DNA of 64,000 nucleotides from Craterostigma plantagineum (Eukaryota; Streptophyta; Magnoliopsida; Lamiales; Linderniaceae): NCBI GenBank assembly GCA_027422505.1, contig JAPQWV010000305.1:248001-312000 (forward strand), written 5' to 3'. Within the stretch, counting starts at the first letter, position 1. Every line of letters begins with the position of its first letter. The notes beneath the pieces were generated by a model. The model searched no databases, was not told the DNA's origin, and saw nothing but the letters and a program-made list of their open reading frames with translations. Of this stretch, positions 11,560-22,992 are shown in pieces. The position numbers and the translations under genes are program-made.

Positions 11560-12425
11560 GTCTTATTAACTCTCTTCTTCTTGCGACAATCCTTGGCCAT
11601 ATGCCCTGGTTTATCGCAGTTATAACAGTTGCCCTTAATTCTCTTGGAATTCGGGTCTTGCTTCTTTTGTGGCGGACCTGGCCTTTTACGCTTGTTTCCA
11701 TAGCTCGGCTCAGCCAAGTTGGCTCCCGCCTCCATAATGCCCCTCTTGTTCTTGGCTTCGCTCTTTCGGTTATCTTCCTCGATCCGAAGCCGCACAATTA
11801 GGTCCTCAAGCCCCATTTCTTTTCGTTTGTGCTTGAGGTAATTTTTGAAATCCTTCCACAGAGGCGGCAGCTTCTCGATAATCGCAGCTACCTGGAAGGT
11901 TTCGCTGATCTGCATATTTTCAGCATGAATATCGTGAATAATCAGCTGCAGATCGCGGACTTGGTCCAGCACCGGCTTAGAGTCAGTCATCTTATAATCC
12001 AGGAATTTGCCGACGATGAACTTCTTCAGTCCGGCATCGTCGGTCTTATACTTCTTGTCCAACGAATCCCACAACTCTTTCGCAGTCGTAGCCACTGCAT
12101 AGACATTGTATAGGGAATCGTCTAGGGCATTCAGAATATAGTTGCGGCACATGAAATCATTATGATTCCATGCGTCTAACGCAGCCTTTTATTGCTCAGA
12201 TTGAGCGACACGAGCAGCATAGTCTGCGGCATTAGCGTTTTCACCCTCAGCTGGTGGGGCGACTTCTGTCACCGTAGGAGCGAGCTCCTTCAGGAATCGG
12301 ACGAGGTGGAGCGTTGTCAGGTAGAACATCATCTTTTGCTGCCAACGTTTGAACTCCGTCTCGTTGAACTTGGCAGGACGTTCGACGTGGCTGCTGGCAG
12401 GAATCGTTGGTGCGTTGGTTGCCAT
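11560..12425 (-). pseudogene. Copia A gag with premature stop
   Basis: Gag starts at the ATG ending at 12425, 35 bases inside the LTR boundary. It carries the UBN2-type capsid fold (FKRWQQKM, later [10 protein letters not shown]) and a CCHC zinc knuckle [14 protein letters not shown] at about 11586-11627. An in-frame TAA at 12189-12191 ends the frame after 78 codons; the remainder is open from 12188 on. Confidence 0.9.
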
Positions 12426-12444
12426 CGATCAGACCACGAACAAT

Positions 12445-12733
12445 GATTTCGTCTTACGATTGTTGTTACTCCGGTGTTGGTTGTGTCTGGTCGGCAGCAG
12501 AGAGCTTTGGCAATAGATAAACTTCGGCAATAGATAGTCGGAAGATGGAGTCTTCAAACGCATGTGCAGTGGGTGATGAACCAGATGAACCAGTAGATGA
12601 ACATTGAGAAGATAACTACGAGTAAGCACATGAGAATAAGCACATCAGCATACAATCTTCTGATATTCTCCATAGGATTAGGATCCATAACTGTCGAGGC
12701 GTGTGTTGGACACACTGTCCGTAAGACGAAATC
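12445..12733 (-). promoter_or_regulatory. LTR-to-primer-site 14-bp inverted repeat, copia A
   Basis: On the minus strand the bases starting two positions after the 5' LTR (12458 to 12445) are CGTAAGACGAAATC. The LTR contains the exact complement GATTTCGTCTTACG at 12733 to 12720. The site occupies the primer-binding position, and no initiator-Met tRNA complement is present there. The same arrangement with different bases occurs in copia B, so the pairing rather than the sequence is conserved. The 3' LTR copy of the arm is at 6927-6940. Confidence 0.6.
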
Positions 12734-13762
12734 GCCCCGATATACAGTGCTTTCGGTTAGTAGCGATCGTCCCCAAGATACAACGACATTTTCTTATTCA
12801 TAATCGCAGCACAACGACTAGAATTTTCAGACGAATCGTACTCGAAACTGAGTTTTTCTTGCTCGGAAAACTGGGGAGTATGTGTGTGAAATATGCAAAT
12901 TCGTGGATTGGAATGAATGAATTTTTCCAATTCATGAGGGGTCTATTTATAGACTTTTTCACGCAGGGACCTATCCGCAAATTCGAGAACTTGTTGGACT
13001 GCTTCTGTAATTTTTTAGGGACTAGATTGCAACATTTTGCAACTATTGGACTGTCGGTTTATTTACCGGCCCGCGACAAGCCCGATTCTCGGGCCGACAG
13101 CCCGAATCTCAGGCGTGTCCCACCGGTGGCGGCCCGATTCTCCGACCGACGGCCCGAGGCGGCTACCGACACCTCTTAGTTGGGCCGACCGACACTTCCT
13201 TGAGTTGGGCCTCATGCGCGCCTCAAAGCGCCCATTGCGCACTTTGGCACGGCTCGGCTCGGCTCGCCTCGGCCTCGGCCATGGGCACGGGCTCGGGCTC
13301 GGTGCTCGTCGGTGCGAGGCACCGACTCGCACCCGGGCTATTACTTGGACCAAAACTCACCCAAATTTCTCAAGCCCACTTAAACTCACTTAAGCCCACA
13401 AGCCCATTTAAGACATACACATGGCAAGCCCTTTTGAATAAACCCACATGGGTTTCTATATATATAGTGAAGATTTTCTATGTGTCTAACCAATGTGGGA
13501 CACTTAATTCCCCACTTAAACACTATCAACCATTTTAATCATTATTGGGCCAACTTCGAAAATTAATTTCTCATTCACCCGATATCGGTTTTGAGCGTAT
13601 TAATATTCGTTAAATTCCCCGTGAAACGAAGATTCATAATCTTTCAACGATTTCTCGTTTCGACATCCGATGGCTTCTCGAATTAATTAAAACCGAAACT
13701 GATTTATTAATGGGTTAATACCCATTTGGGCCCAAAGCCCATTTAGGTTAATAAATCCAACA
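12461..13762 (-). repeat. 5' LTR of copia A (1302 bp)
   Basis: Minus-strand ends are TGTTGG and CAACA. A TATAAATA box lies at 12944-12951 on the minus strand. Block 13216-13390 is GC-rich (ggctcggctcgg-type repeats) and replaces the unrelated 7423-7550 block of the 3' LTR. Confidence 0.95.
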
Positions 13763-14005
13763 GAAAGATATGCATTGTTATAATATTGAGGTCGGAAGGC
13801 ATATATTACAAACGCAATCAAGTATAATACAGATACAAAAGGAATTTCGTACGTATAATCATTTCAATTATCTGCAAGTGATAGCAAATAATAGACACTT
13901 ACAGAAACATACAAATAACAATGAAAACCATCACTTGTCTACCGCACCTAAAACCATGGTGCTCTACAAAGTGATCACATCATCAGAAGAACCCAACTTG
14001 AAGAG

Positions 14006-14167
14006 TTTTTTTTTTGGATACCCGACCGGTTACCGTGTTGCCCCGACTAATCCGGTTCGCCCCGCGTTGCGCACCTGGTAACGGCAGGTGAGACTCCCAA
14101 AGGGGGGTGCTGCATACACAAGGATTCGAACCCGAGACATTGCTTAAGCGATACCAAGCCGCTTACC
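14006..14167 (-). mobile_element. tRNA-derived SINE, 162 bp
   Basis: Read on the minus strand it begins with an A-box-like TGGTAAGCGGCTTGG (14168-14154), has a perfect B-box GGTTCGAATCC (14132-14122) and ends in an A tail (T10 at 14006-14015). It is flanked by a 10-bp target duplication with one mismatch: ACTTGAAGAG (13996-14005) and ACTTGAAAAG (14168-14177). The internal Pol III promoter is therefore intact at least at the B box. Confidence 0.88.
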
Positions 14168-14177
14168 ACTTGAAAAG

Positions 14178-15980
14178 TTTTTATTGCTTCAGTTATAAGA
14201 AACACCAACTTTTACTTCACGTATACATGAACGATAGTCATAAAGCTTAATAAATGCTAAAATAGTAACTTTTATAAACCAATCGATACCATCAACGAAA
14301 ATCAAATATAACATGAGAATACAAACTTGCCCCTCAACATTGACAACAGCGCCGTCCCCGGTGCCTGAACAGTGGCGACGAACTGCTTCGTTGTGTCGCC
14401 GTTACCCAATTTGAGCGAATATAAAGCGTTGAATAGAGATGTGGGCGAATTGAAAAAGCACACTCAACTATATTTTAACCCATCAAATCGGCACCTGAAA
14501 ACTCTCGTACGTTTATTCAGTAGGTAAATCCATTTTTTCGGAAATAGCAACGAAATCTTGATAATAACACGAAAGAAGCACCTTCCATTCCACGTCTCGG
14601 AAGCACCAATAACATTTTGCGGTAGGAGGCGATTTGGGCTGAAGCATCGCGCATTGGGAAATAATCGCATTATGACTCTGCTAGTGATCGAAATGGAGAT
14701 GAGGGTTGACCAACGTTTGAAATTGGTGGTGGTCCAGTTTAGTGGATCGTTGGTGCTATTTTGCTTTATTTTGTTTACCATTAATTTCAAAATTAAGACT
14801 TGTGTGGCATTACTATGACAGCCCTACATTTCTATTCTAATATAAGATAGCGATAACAGCTGGTATAATAGCGAACAGTTGGATTAATGTCATGTTTTGT
14901 TGGTATAGAATTGCAATCACGGTATTTGTTGGTATAATATGATCGATATTTTGTATAATAGCGACAACAATGGGTATAATATCATGTTTGTTGGTAAGAG
15001 TGTTATTTATTGATATCATACTCTTGTGATTGACTTGGTATAATAACAGAAATAGTTGGTATAATTTCTACACACTTTCTACTATAATTTCTATTTTGTT
15101 GGCATAATAACGATTTTTGTTGGTATAATTCATGTGATTATGACTTGTCATCTTTTTTTAGGGGTATTTAAGATGACTTTTAAAACTCAAATCGGTGATG
15201 AACAGGAAGAAATTATGAAATCGGCACTGAACAGGAAGAAATAATTCGATGGCTATTTAAGAGAAATTTTAAAACTCAAAGAGACTGAAAGCTAATTTTC
15301 CCTTTATTTTTTTATATTTTTTAATAAACCGAGTCGTCTATTTTAGGGATTGGGGATGGGGATTCCCGTTGATCCAGTTCATTTAGAACCGGTCAGCAAT
15401 GACACAATAGAACTAGTTATAAAATCATTGTAACATATTCATAATTCACTTTCTAAAAGTCGTTTCGTCTTTTGCTCCAAAACATGCATAAATCAATTGG
15501 TTGGAGAGGGCGAAGAATGGCCCAATAGGATGTCATTATATAGTTGTCACTAAATAGGGTGTTTTACGTTTATAGGCATCTTTGAAATAGTCATTTACAA
15601 ATATAGGCACTACGTGTTAACTATACAAAAATAGGCACAATTATTTTATAATTTTTTTTCATAATTTTTATTGGTAATATATTTCCGATTTATTTTTTAC
15701 TTTAATTTTATATGTTCTTCACAAATTGAATCAAACCGAAGTAGTAATCGTTTATCTCTATTACGTGTTTTCCAATTCGGTATTTGGAAAAGAAAATACA
15801 TAGTACCTATTTTTTAAATTGAGTTTGAAAAAGTGACTACATTTGTAATTAACTCCACCAAACATAAGCCTAATCTAGGCTCAATAAATACTACATCAAA
15901 CGGTAGTTGATTTAACTATCTATACTCTTACATAAAGTGCACATGTTTAAAAATTGTCAATCGGCCGGCCAAATAGACAA
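14178..15980. other. Intergenic DNA with a degenerate TTGGTATAAT array
   Basis: No gene recognised. Between about 14840 and 15140 the phrase ttggtataat(a) recurs roughly ten times at irregular 20-35-base spacing, with decay between copies. A short direct repeat around 'aacaggaagaaat' occurs at 15200-15245. The 108-codon minus frame at 14464-14790 has no recognisable domain. Confidence 0.4.
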
Positions 15981-15989
15981 TTGCTTTTA

Positions 15990-17441
15990 GGAAAATTTGT
16001 TAAAAGTAATCCATCCTATTGAGTTTTTTCCAAAAATAAACCAAACTTTAGATTATTTCAGAATAAAACAACTTATACTAATTCTCTTCTCAAATTGAAC
16101 TCAGGTGACTTGTAACCTATTCAACCGGTTAAATATAATTTCTTCTAGCTTTTTTCATTTATTAACGTTTATTTATTTCGTATGGTGTCACTCCAAGTGC
16201 CGCTGCTCTTTTTCTTTTTGAAAAAATCTTTACTGTATTTTCTTCTTCTTCCCTTTATTCTATTCCATTAATCTTTTATTATTTCTTTTACTTGTTTTGA
16301 CGTTTTGTTGTTTCTACGTGACCGGTGTTCGAGCAGATTTTTTTTGTTACACATTAACTTCTTTCTTCAGACGTACTAAAATCTAGGGGTGATAAAAAAT
16401 ATCCGGAAACCGGATTCCGATCCGGTATCCGATTTTAAAACCCGAGAAAATGGTCCGATTCTAAAAACCGGTTCGGATACGGATAGTGAAGAAAAATGAT
16501 AATTATTAAAAAAAATCTGATATCCGATATCCGGTTCTAAATTAAAAAAAAAAAAAAAACTAAAAAATAGCCCAAAAAGAAAAATGAAGGTTCAAAGGAA
16601 AAAATTCTCAAAGTAGAATATTAACATTTATTTTGTTTATTATTGCAAAAAACTTTGTAGAGAATTGAAATAAAACAAACATGAAAAAATCGAGTTGCAA
16701 GTTAAAATTTAATATTTTTTGGTATTGCGTTTATTATTTATTATATAACTTTGAGTCACAAATTCACACATATTGTGTGAATTACTATGTTTCAAAATTC
16801 TTAAATGAGAAAATATATAAAAAAATGGTTTTGAAAAGAAAATAATAATAATAATAATAATAATAAAAGAAAAATAAATTTTAAAAAATGGATGCGGGTA
16901 TCTGTTTAACATATCCTAATAAAGTGGATATTCGATTACGGGTATCCAATTAAAATCGGACCGGACACCAATACCATTTTTTTATATCCGAAAACTTATT
17001 TTTAATCACTCCACATGCACTAATATATAAACTTTTTAATATTCCTCAATATTTTTTATAGTATGTTTTCTTTAAAATTATTATAGCAAGTTAGACGTAA
17101 TAATTTTGTTTAAATTTTCTCTTAACATTTTATGTTTACTTTTCATCATTTGTTAATTGAACTATGTGTAAAAAATATTTATAAGTTACACGTAGTTATC
17201 GGTATATGTAAGTTGATTATTTTAAACAAGAACATAGAAAAAAATGAAATAGAAAAAGGAAAGAGAAGAATTAAAAACAAAAAAATTAAAAGAAAAAAAA
17301 AATTAACCCGTTGGATAGGTTGTATGACTTTAAGGTTCAATTTGAGAAGAGAATTAGTATAGATTGGTTTATTCTGAAATAATCTAAAGGTTTATTTTTT
17401 GAAGAAACTCAATAGGATGGATTATTTTTAACAAATTTTCC
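15990..17441. mobile_element. Non-autonomous Mutator-like element, 1452 bp
   Basis: Long terminal inverted repeats of about 120 bp begin GGAAAATTTGTTAAAAGTAA and contain the shared phrase ccatcctattgagttt. A perfect 9-bp target duplication TTGCTTTTA (15981-15989 and 17442-17450) identifies it as Mutator-type. It contains no transposase; much of the interior is the hAT-like element at 16384-17013. Confidence 0.85.
16384..17013. mobile_element. Degenerate hAT-like MITE nested in the MULE
   Basis: The left end TAGGGGTGATAAAAAATATCCGG and the decayed right end tttttaatcactcca are partly complementary. The subterminal regions repeat ATCCGG/CCGGAT motifs. The target duplication is no longer visible. 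An (ATA)n tract lies at about 16842-16866. Confidence 0.6.
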
Positions 17442-17450
17442 TTGCTTTTA

Positions 17451-18309
17451 TTATTTTACCTGTTAATATTTTAGTTTAAAATTTTATCCGTAATCTAAAA
17501 TAAGATATTTTAAATATTAATTAATAATATAAATATTCAAAATATAAAATAACCTAATACATTTGGATGCATTCGAAGTTTTAAACATACTACTACCTCT
17601 AAAAGTGTAGTAGGGGCTTAAGTTTCTCTATTACAATAGGCACTAGTATTTTTAGCATATTATATGTGTGCAATAAAATAAAAATAGGTTGGTAGTTGAT
17701 AGGTTTGTTTTAATAATAATTTTATTATTTAAGTACTAAAAAATAAGCAATATATTAGAAATAGAATAAGCAGTTTTATGAGACTACGGCTTAGATAGTT
17801 GTAATGTTATATTCAATTAATATTTTGTTATGTAAAAGTTGACCACCAATTGATTTGGAAATCGCTAACGCCTCTAATATTATAGATTAATTTATTGAAT
17901 ACGATATTGTTTAAAGAATATGTGACAAAGTTTCCGCACTTTATATAACACAATTTCTTATTGAATCAACTTAAAAAAATTAGCTTCTCATTTAACCGAT
18001 ACCAATTTTGAAAAAATTATTATTCTAGGAATTCCTCTCGAAACGAAGATATCATTTTACTTTCGAATGTCGTTGAACGATGGCATCTTGACCGATTATG
18101 TTTACACCCATTGATTATTTATTTATAATCAATTTAAAGAGTACAAGGACCTTCTATTATTTGCATGCATTTGCATGCTCTGATTTTTAATGCACTCCAC
18201 GCCTTTATCAAAATATAAATCCCTTCCTTTTCCGTCACATAACGCACGTCCTGGAAATTACATGCACCTTACAAGTGCATTTCAAGGCATTGGATATTAT
18301 AATGTAATT
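17451..18309. other. Intergenic DNA, nothing recognised
   Basis: AT-rich, no open frame or repeat boundaries that I can assign. Confidence 0.4.
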
Positions 18310-18312
18310 TAA

Positions 18313-18992
18313 GGGGGTGTTTGTTTTGGGGTGATCCTCCAAAACATCACCGTGATCTTCACATCACCCCCTCATCACTGTGTTTGTTTTCCATAGTTGA
18401 TGAGTCGTCACCGTAATGAAGGACTAGGTGATCAAATTGGGATGATATTTCAACTTTTGGATCACCCCCAAAAAGCTAGGTGATCCAACATTACGGTGAT
18501 GAGGTGATATTTGGAATTTTTATTTGGACAATATTACCCATGATATTTTAACATATTCCTTGTATAACATTATTCAAATTTTAAATTCTATAACTAACTA
18601 TTTTAAATCTTAAATACATATGTATAATTAAAAATATAAAATAATAATGATAATTATAATACTTACCTATAATTAATGCTTAAATAAATTTAAACTCGGT
18701 ACTAAAACATTGATCATTATTACGTAAAATATCATCTCGACATAAACATATTAATTCACATTACTTGTATGATATACGTAGGGTTAAATATGTCATTTAT
18801 GCAATATCACGCCCCACATCACCGTGGTTAATCAAACATAATATTCCAATATCACCTTGATATGCAAAATGAAATATCACCCCAAAACAAACACAGCGAT
18901 GATATATCACCTTGATCCACATCACGGTGATACTTACATTACGGTGATGCGAGTATCACCGTGATGTTGGATCACCAGAAACAAACACCCCC
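18313..18992. mobile_element. Tourist-like MITE, 680 bp
   Basis: Perfect 14-bp terminal inverted repeats GGGGGTGTTTGTTT / AAACAAACACCCCC are flanked by TAA (18310-18312, 18993-18995), the 3-bp duplication typical of PIF/Harbinger. Subterminal regions are dense in ATCACCGTGAT-type palindromes on both sides of an AT-rich core. Confidence 0.85.
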
Positions 18993-19012
18993 TAAAAGTT
19001 ATTCTCATTACC

Positions 19013-19501
19013 AGGGATGGCAAAGGGGCGGGACGGGGGCGGGGATCTAATCCCCATCCCCGTCCCCGCGATACATTCGGGGACAAAATCGGCCCCGTCC
19101 CCGTCCCCGCGGGGATCCACGCGGGGCAGGAATTCCCCACGGGGATTCTCCCCCTTAATTTTATTTAAAAAAATAATATCTTTAATATAATATATAAATT
19201 TGGATATATTTTTATTATAAATATTATATAAATTATAATTTTATATATTATTTGTATTAATTTAATATTTTTTAGTCTATATTTTGATATTATTTTACTA
19301 TTATTTAAATCATAATGTAATATTATATATATTATAATATATTAAAAAGGGTTCGGGGACGGGGCGGGGATCCCCGGGGATCCCACGGGGAGACATCATT
19401 CCCCGTCCCCGCCCCACGGGGATAAAATCTCGGGGATTCCCCGCCCCATTCGGGGCGGATCCCCGCGGGGACGGGGAATCCCCGCCCCATTGCCAACCCT
19501 A
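19013..19501. mobile_element. G-run-rich MITE with CTCATTACC target duplication
   Basis: Ends AGGGATGGCAA and TTGCCAACCCT are inverted repeats. The 9-bp flank CTCATTACC (19004-19012 and 19502-19510) fits an 8-9-bp duplicating superfamily (hAT, less likely Mutator). Both subterminal regions are runs of GGGGACGGGG and CCCCGTCCCC around an AT-rich centre. It ends about 250 bp beyond the stop codon of the ribosome recycling factor gene. Confidence 0.85.
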
Positions 19502-19752
19502 CTCATTACCATTGTTAGTTTCATACGCGACAGAGGCAAAATCAGAGCACCGTTCAGTTTAATTTTGATGAGTTCTTCATAAAGTGGAGATATAAACTTC
19601 CTCCGTAGTAAAAAATCAGACAAAAGCTGAGGAAACGAACGACATCTACTACGAAATGAACGAACACTTACAACGAAACTCTTCGACGAGGAGTTAGCAC
19701 CGATTAAGAAAGCAAATTCCCTGATGCTACCTTGCAATAAATCTTTGCCACC

Positions 19753-21730
19753 TCATACTGTCATCAACTCCTTTACAGGAAAGATTTCGCAGAAGAAAAT
19801 AATCAATGGATGTTCATCACTTGTCAAAGATAATGGTGAAGTGAAGGCAGTGTGTTTACCTTTTCTTTCTGTTTGTAGATTGTTTCAATCTTCTTCATGT
19901 ACTCATCTGTAACTTTCTGCAAATACAAGAAATTTAAGCAGCTAAACGAAGACGCTCGTCAGTGTTCATGAGAAGATAGTACATATGATTGCATGTACCT
20001 GAAGATCGCTAGACAGATCTTTTACATTGTCTTCGGAGAGCTTCTTCTCCTGCAAGAAAACGGTAATTCAGATGTGCCATTTTTTGGGTGCAAGGTGTAA
20101 TAAAAATAACACCTTCTCAAGCTTCTCATAAGACTTGATTGCGTCTCTTCTTATATTCCTTATAGCCACCTAAACGATAAGTCAAATCAAGACAAGATCA
20201 ATAAAATGTTATCTTTATGGTGATTCCCGGATATTGTTTCTATGCCATGAGATATAACGAGCATCTCTGCATAGACAGCCTACCTACCTTTCCTTCTTCA
20301 GAAAGCTTAGCCACAATTTTCGACAACTCCTACACAGGTTAATGAATAAAGATCAGAGTCCATTTCTCTTTTCTTTTCCAGATAAAAAGCCACAAAACAG
20401 ATGCAGCATTTGACTGTTAAGTGAAGATTAGCCAACAAACTTCAAATTATATTAGCCATAACACCGATTAATCGGCACAAGATTGTGTAAGAATACCTTC
20501 CTCCTCTCAGATGTCAGTTGCGGAAGGGTCAACCTTATAACTTCTCCATCATTATTTGGGGTCAAGCCAAGGTCTGAACCCACAATTGCCTTCTCGATGG
20601 CCTTTAAACTGAAAAAATTAAAAAAAAGGGAACAAAAATGTGCCAAACATTAGTACAAACCATTCATTCCATTATGACATTTGACTGTTTTCATCTAAAA
20701 CCCTCTTTCGGCAATGCATCATAGATTGCAAAATTAAATCTGATAAACTACGGAATGACTGAGAAGTGGAACCTTGATTTATCATAGGGCTGAACAAGGA
20801 GAGAACTTGCATCTGGGGTACTAATCTGGGCTATACTCTTCAAGATTACTGGAGTCCCATAGTAGTCCACCTAATCCAATATTGAAGCTATCATAGAGTG
20901 ATAGAAGTTGAATGGACGAACCAAAATTCAATCGTCTCAACTACTTACTTGATAAACGGAACAACTTACAGTGAAACATCGAAATGTGCATGAATTTACT
21001 ACATACCTCAACTTTGTCCAGCATTGCGGGGTTGGATCGTCCTGTTCTTATGGAGTTGAAACTCGACCTAACGTTCTCGATAGCTTTCTCCATCCTTTCT
21101 TTCTGGGGAGGCAAAACATTGACATACAAAAAAGTTACAGATTTATCCTGTCAACTATGAGATATGGGCCAGTAACATCATAACAGTAAGACAATTCAAA
21201 TTCTCACAGCATCTTCCTCAATCATAGACTTCTCAGCTTCGATTTCCTCAATCGTAGCACATTTAAATACCCCCTTTCTGAAAATTTCACCAAACGTCAT
21301 TCAGAAACACACACATACATACACAGGCCGATGTACACGTGCATATGATACATCAGACGAAGCGGTAATCTGCAAAACGCAAACTGCAGAAATGTATGCA
21401 ATAGGAAAGTTCAACTAGCCTCTGCTTCCTTGAATACGCAGCAGCAAGATTGGGGATCAAAGAAGCCCTCTCTGAAACCATCCGAAGCTTCACGTAACTC
21501 GAGGAAGCGCCCCATGAGCTAGCAATTTTTGATTCTACACAATCAAAATCGAACTCAGTCACTCTCCACTTGGTAACTATCAAAACTGCCGTTTTCCGTA
21601 AACAAAAACAAAAAGGAAATCAAACTTTTGTCAGCCGATTACTACCTCGGATTGAGAAGCGAGTGCTGGGAGGTTTGGACACGTCGCACAAGTAGCGCAC
21701 ATGAGAAGCAGGCGAAAACGTCGTCGACAT
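19753..21730 (-). CDS. RRF: Ribosome recycling factor, plastid-targeted
   Basis: Eleven coding exons on the minus strand: 21730-21646, 21534-21420, 21277-21208, 21102-21007, 20870-20773, 20608-20497, 20329-20288, 20169-20113, 20049-19999, 19916-19860, 19770-19753. They total 801 bases, 266 residues, with every phase closing. The product resembles chloroplast RRF, which splits the post-termination ribosome with EF-G. Visible family signatures are [67 protein letters not shown] and the coiled [17 protein letters not shown] arm. The first 60 or so residues are Ser-rich and basic, consistent with a transit peptide. The ATG at 21730 was chosen because the next residues (STTFSPAS) look like a transit-peptide start; an in-frame upstream ATG at 21889 is possible. 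Exon 2 appears to end at a GC donor. The order and sizes are those of an intact host gene. Confidence 0.93.
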
Positions 21731-21966
21731 GGCTTGTGGATTTGATTCAGTGGCAGTGTAGAGAGCAGTGAATTGCGAAGGCCATTGACGTAGATAAGAC
21801 TGATTTTTTTTTCCGCAGTGAACGGAAAGGACACTATTACCCCTGGCCATCATCGAATTTTCGGCCCAACTATCAATCTGCTTTTTCATTAAATTTTAAA
21901 CGGGTAAATTGTGTTATACACCATGTGTGGTTAAAAATAAATTCAGGTCGCCATACTGTTTTGGTT

Positions 21967-22664
21967 TAATTATATTTTTAGTCATCTATGTTCGAGTATG
22001 TGACATTTTTACGACACTTTAACTTATGGGTGACATTTTAGTCCTATAAGTAACAAAATTACTACAATTTAAGGACACATGAGTTATTGGTGGCAATTTA
22101 AGTCCTACAAGTATTAACATTAAAGTAACTTTACTACTGCGAAACATAGAAATCTAATTTCAGTCCGGGATTTATACAAGAGGAACGAAGATACTGCCTT
22201 GGACTAAATTTATTTTCTCCGTCCTCCAATTAAGCCAAGTTAGCATATCTGGCGTCACGTGTATAAATTTTTAGCTGAAATGGGGTTTTTTGGATTTAAT
22301 TATTCCAAAACTGCTTTAATTTTGATACTTACGAAACTAAAAATTCATTCTTTTTACTCCAATTAAGCTCATTTTTTTGTTTTTGCATATGATTTGACGG
22401 TTAATTAGAGGAAAGAGAAAATAAATTTGGTATAAGTCAGCATCTTCGGCGCCACGTGTATAAATTGGGCTGAACTTTTACTTTGGGCTTGAGGGTACCC
22501 AAGTTGCTTTAAATTTGGATAATTGACACCAATAAGTCAGTTGTCCTTAAATTGCAACAACTTTGTTACTAATATGACTAAAGTTGTCACACTTAAATTA
22601 AGTGTACTAAAAATGCCACCTAGTCGCTCAAACAAGACTAAAAATATAATTAAGAATACTTTTT
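21967..22664. mobile_element. Element with ~140-bp terminal inverted repeats
   Basis: The segment 21967-22108 (starting ttaattatatttttagtc) and the reverse complement of 22524-22664 align over about 140 bp with scattered differences. The interior has two partial copies of a 'gccacgtgtataaatt' phrase (about 22253 and 22451). No clear target duplication and no coding sequence, so it is a long-TIR or fold-back element of uncertain superfamily. It lies about 240 bp upstream of the RRF start codon. Confidence 0.6.
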
Positions 22665-22992
22665 TAATTGCGAGAAATTTCCAAGACAATTTATCAAAGT
22701 ATTAATGTTGCGGGAAAAACTTCCATTGCTGTTTCACACAAAGATTTTGTTTTTGAACAATTTAAGCATTTTTACATATTAATTAAATAGAACATGTTTA
22801 AATTCATAAACATATTATTGACCACTCTTTTGACATTTTCACAAGCTCGGTAGTTTGCAATCAAGTTTATATGAGCTAAGGAATCCAGATGCACCATCTA
22901 GTAACATTCGACCCAGAGGAGACAAATCTGTCAAGTCTTAACTAGAGAGAAACGAATCCCATCAAAGAAAAAAAAAGACGATATATATAGAG

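Larger units (their letters stand above)
6666..13762 (-). mobile_element. Ty1-copia retrotransposon (copia A), 7097 bp
   Basis: A full-length minus-strand copia element: 5' LTR 12461-13762, gag, protease, integrase, reverse transcriptase, RNase H, polypurine tract, 3' LTR 6666-7925. It is flanked by a perfect 5-bp target duplication GAAAG (6661-6665 and 13763-13767), so both ends come from one insertion. The domain order PR-INT-RT-RH is diagnostic of Copia, and the proteins resemble the Tnt1-94-like group. Coding capacity is lost through a stop in gag and frameshifts in integrase and RT. It is related to copia B at 53401-59473. Confidence 0.95.

Noticed and set aside
14122..14132. B-box GGTTCGAATCC considered as part of a tRNA gene
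   Set aside because: No tRNA cloverleaf can be drawn; the poly-A tail and target duplication show a SINE.
14464..14790. 108-codon minus-strand open frame
   Set aside because: No recognisable domain, no promoter or splice support, in repeat-rich DNA.
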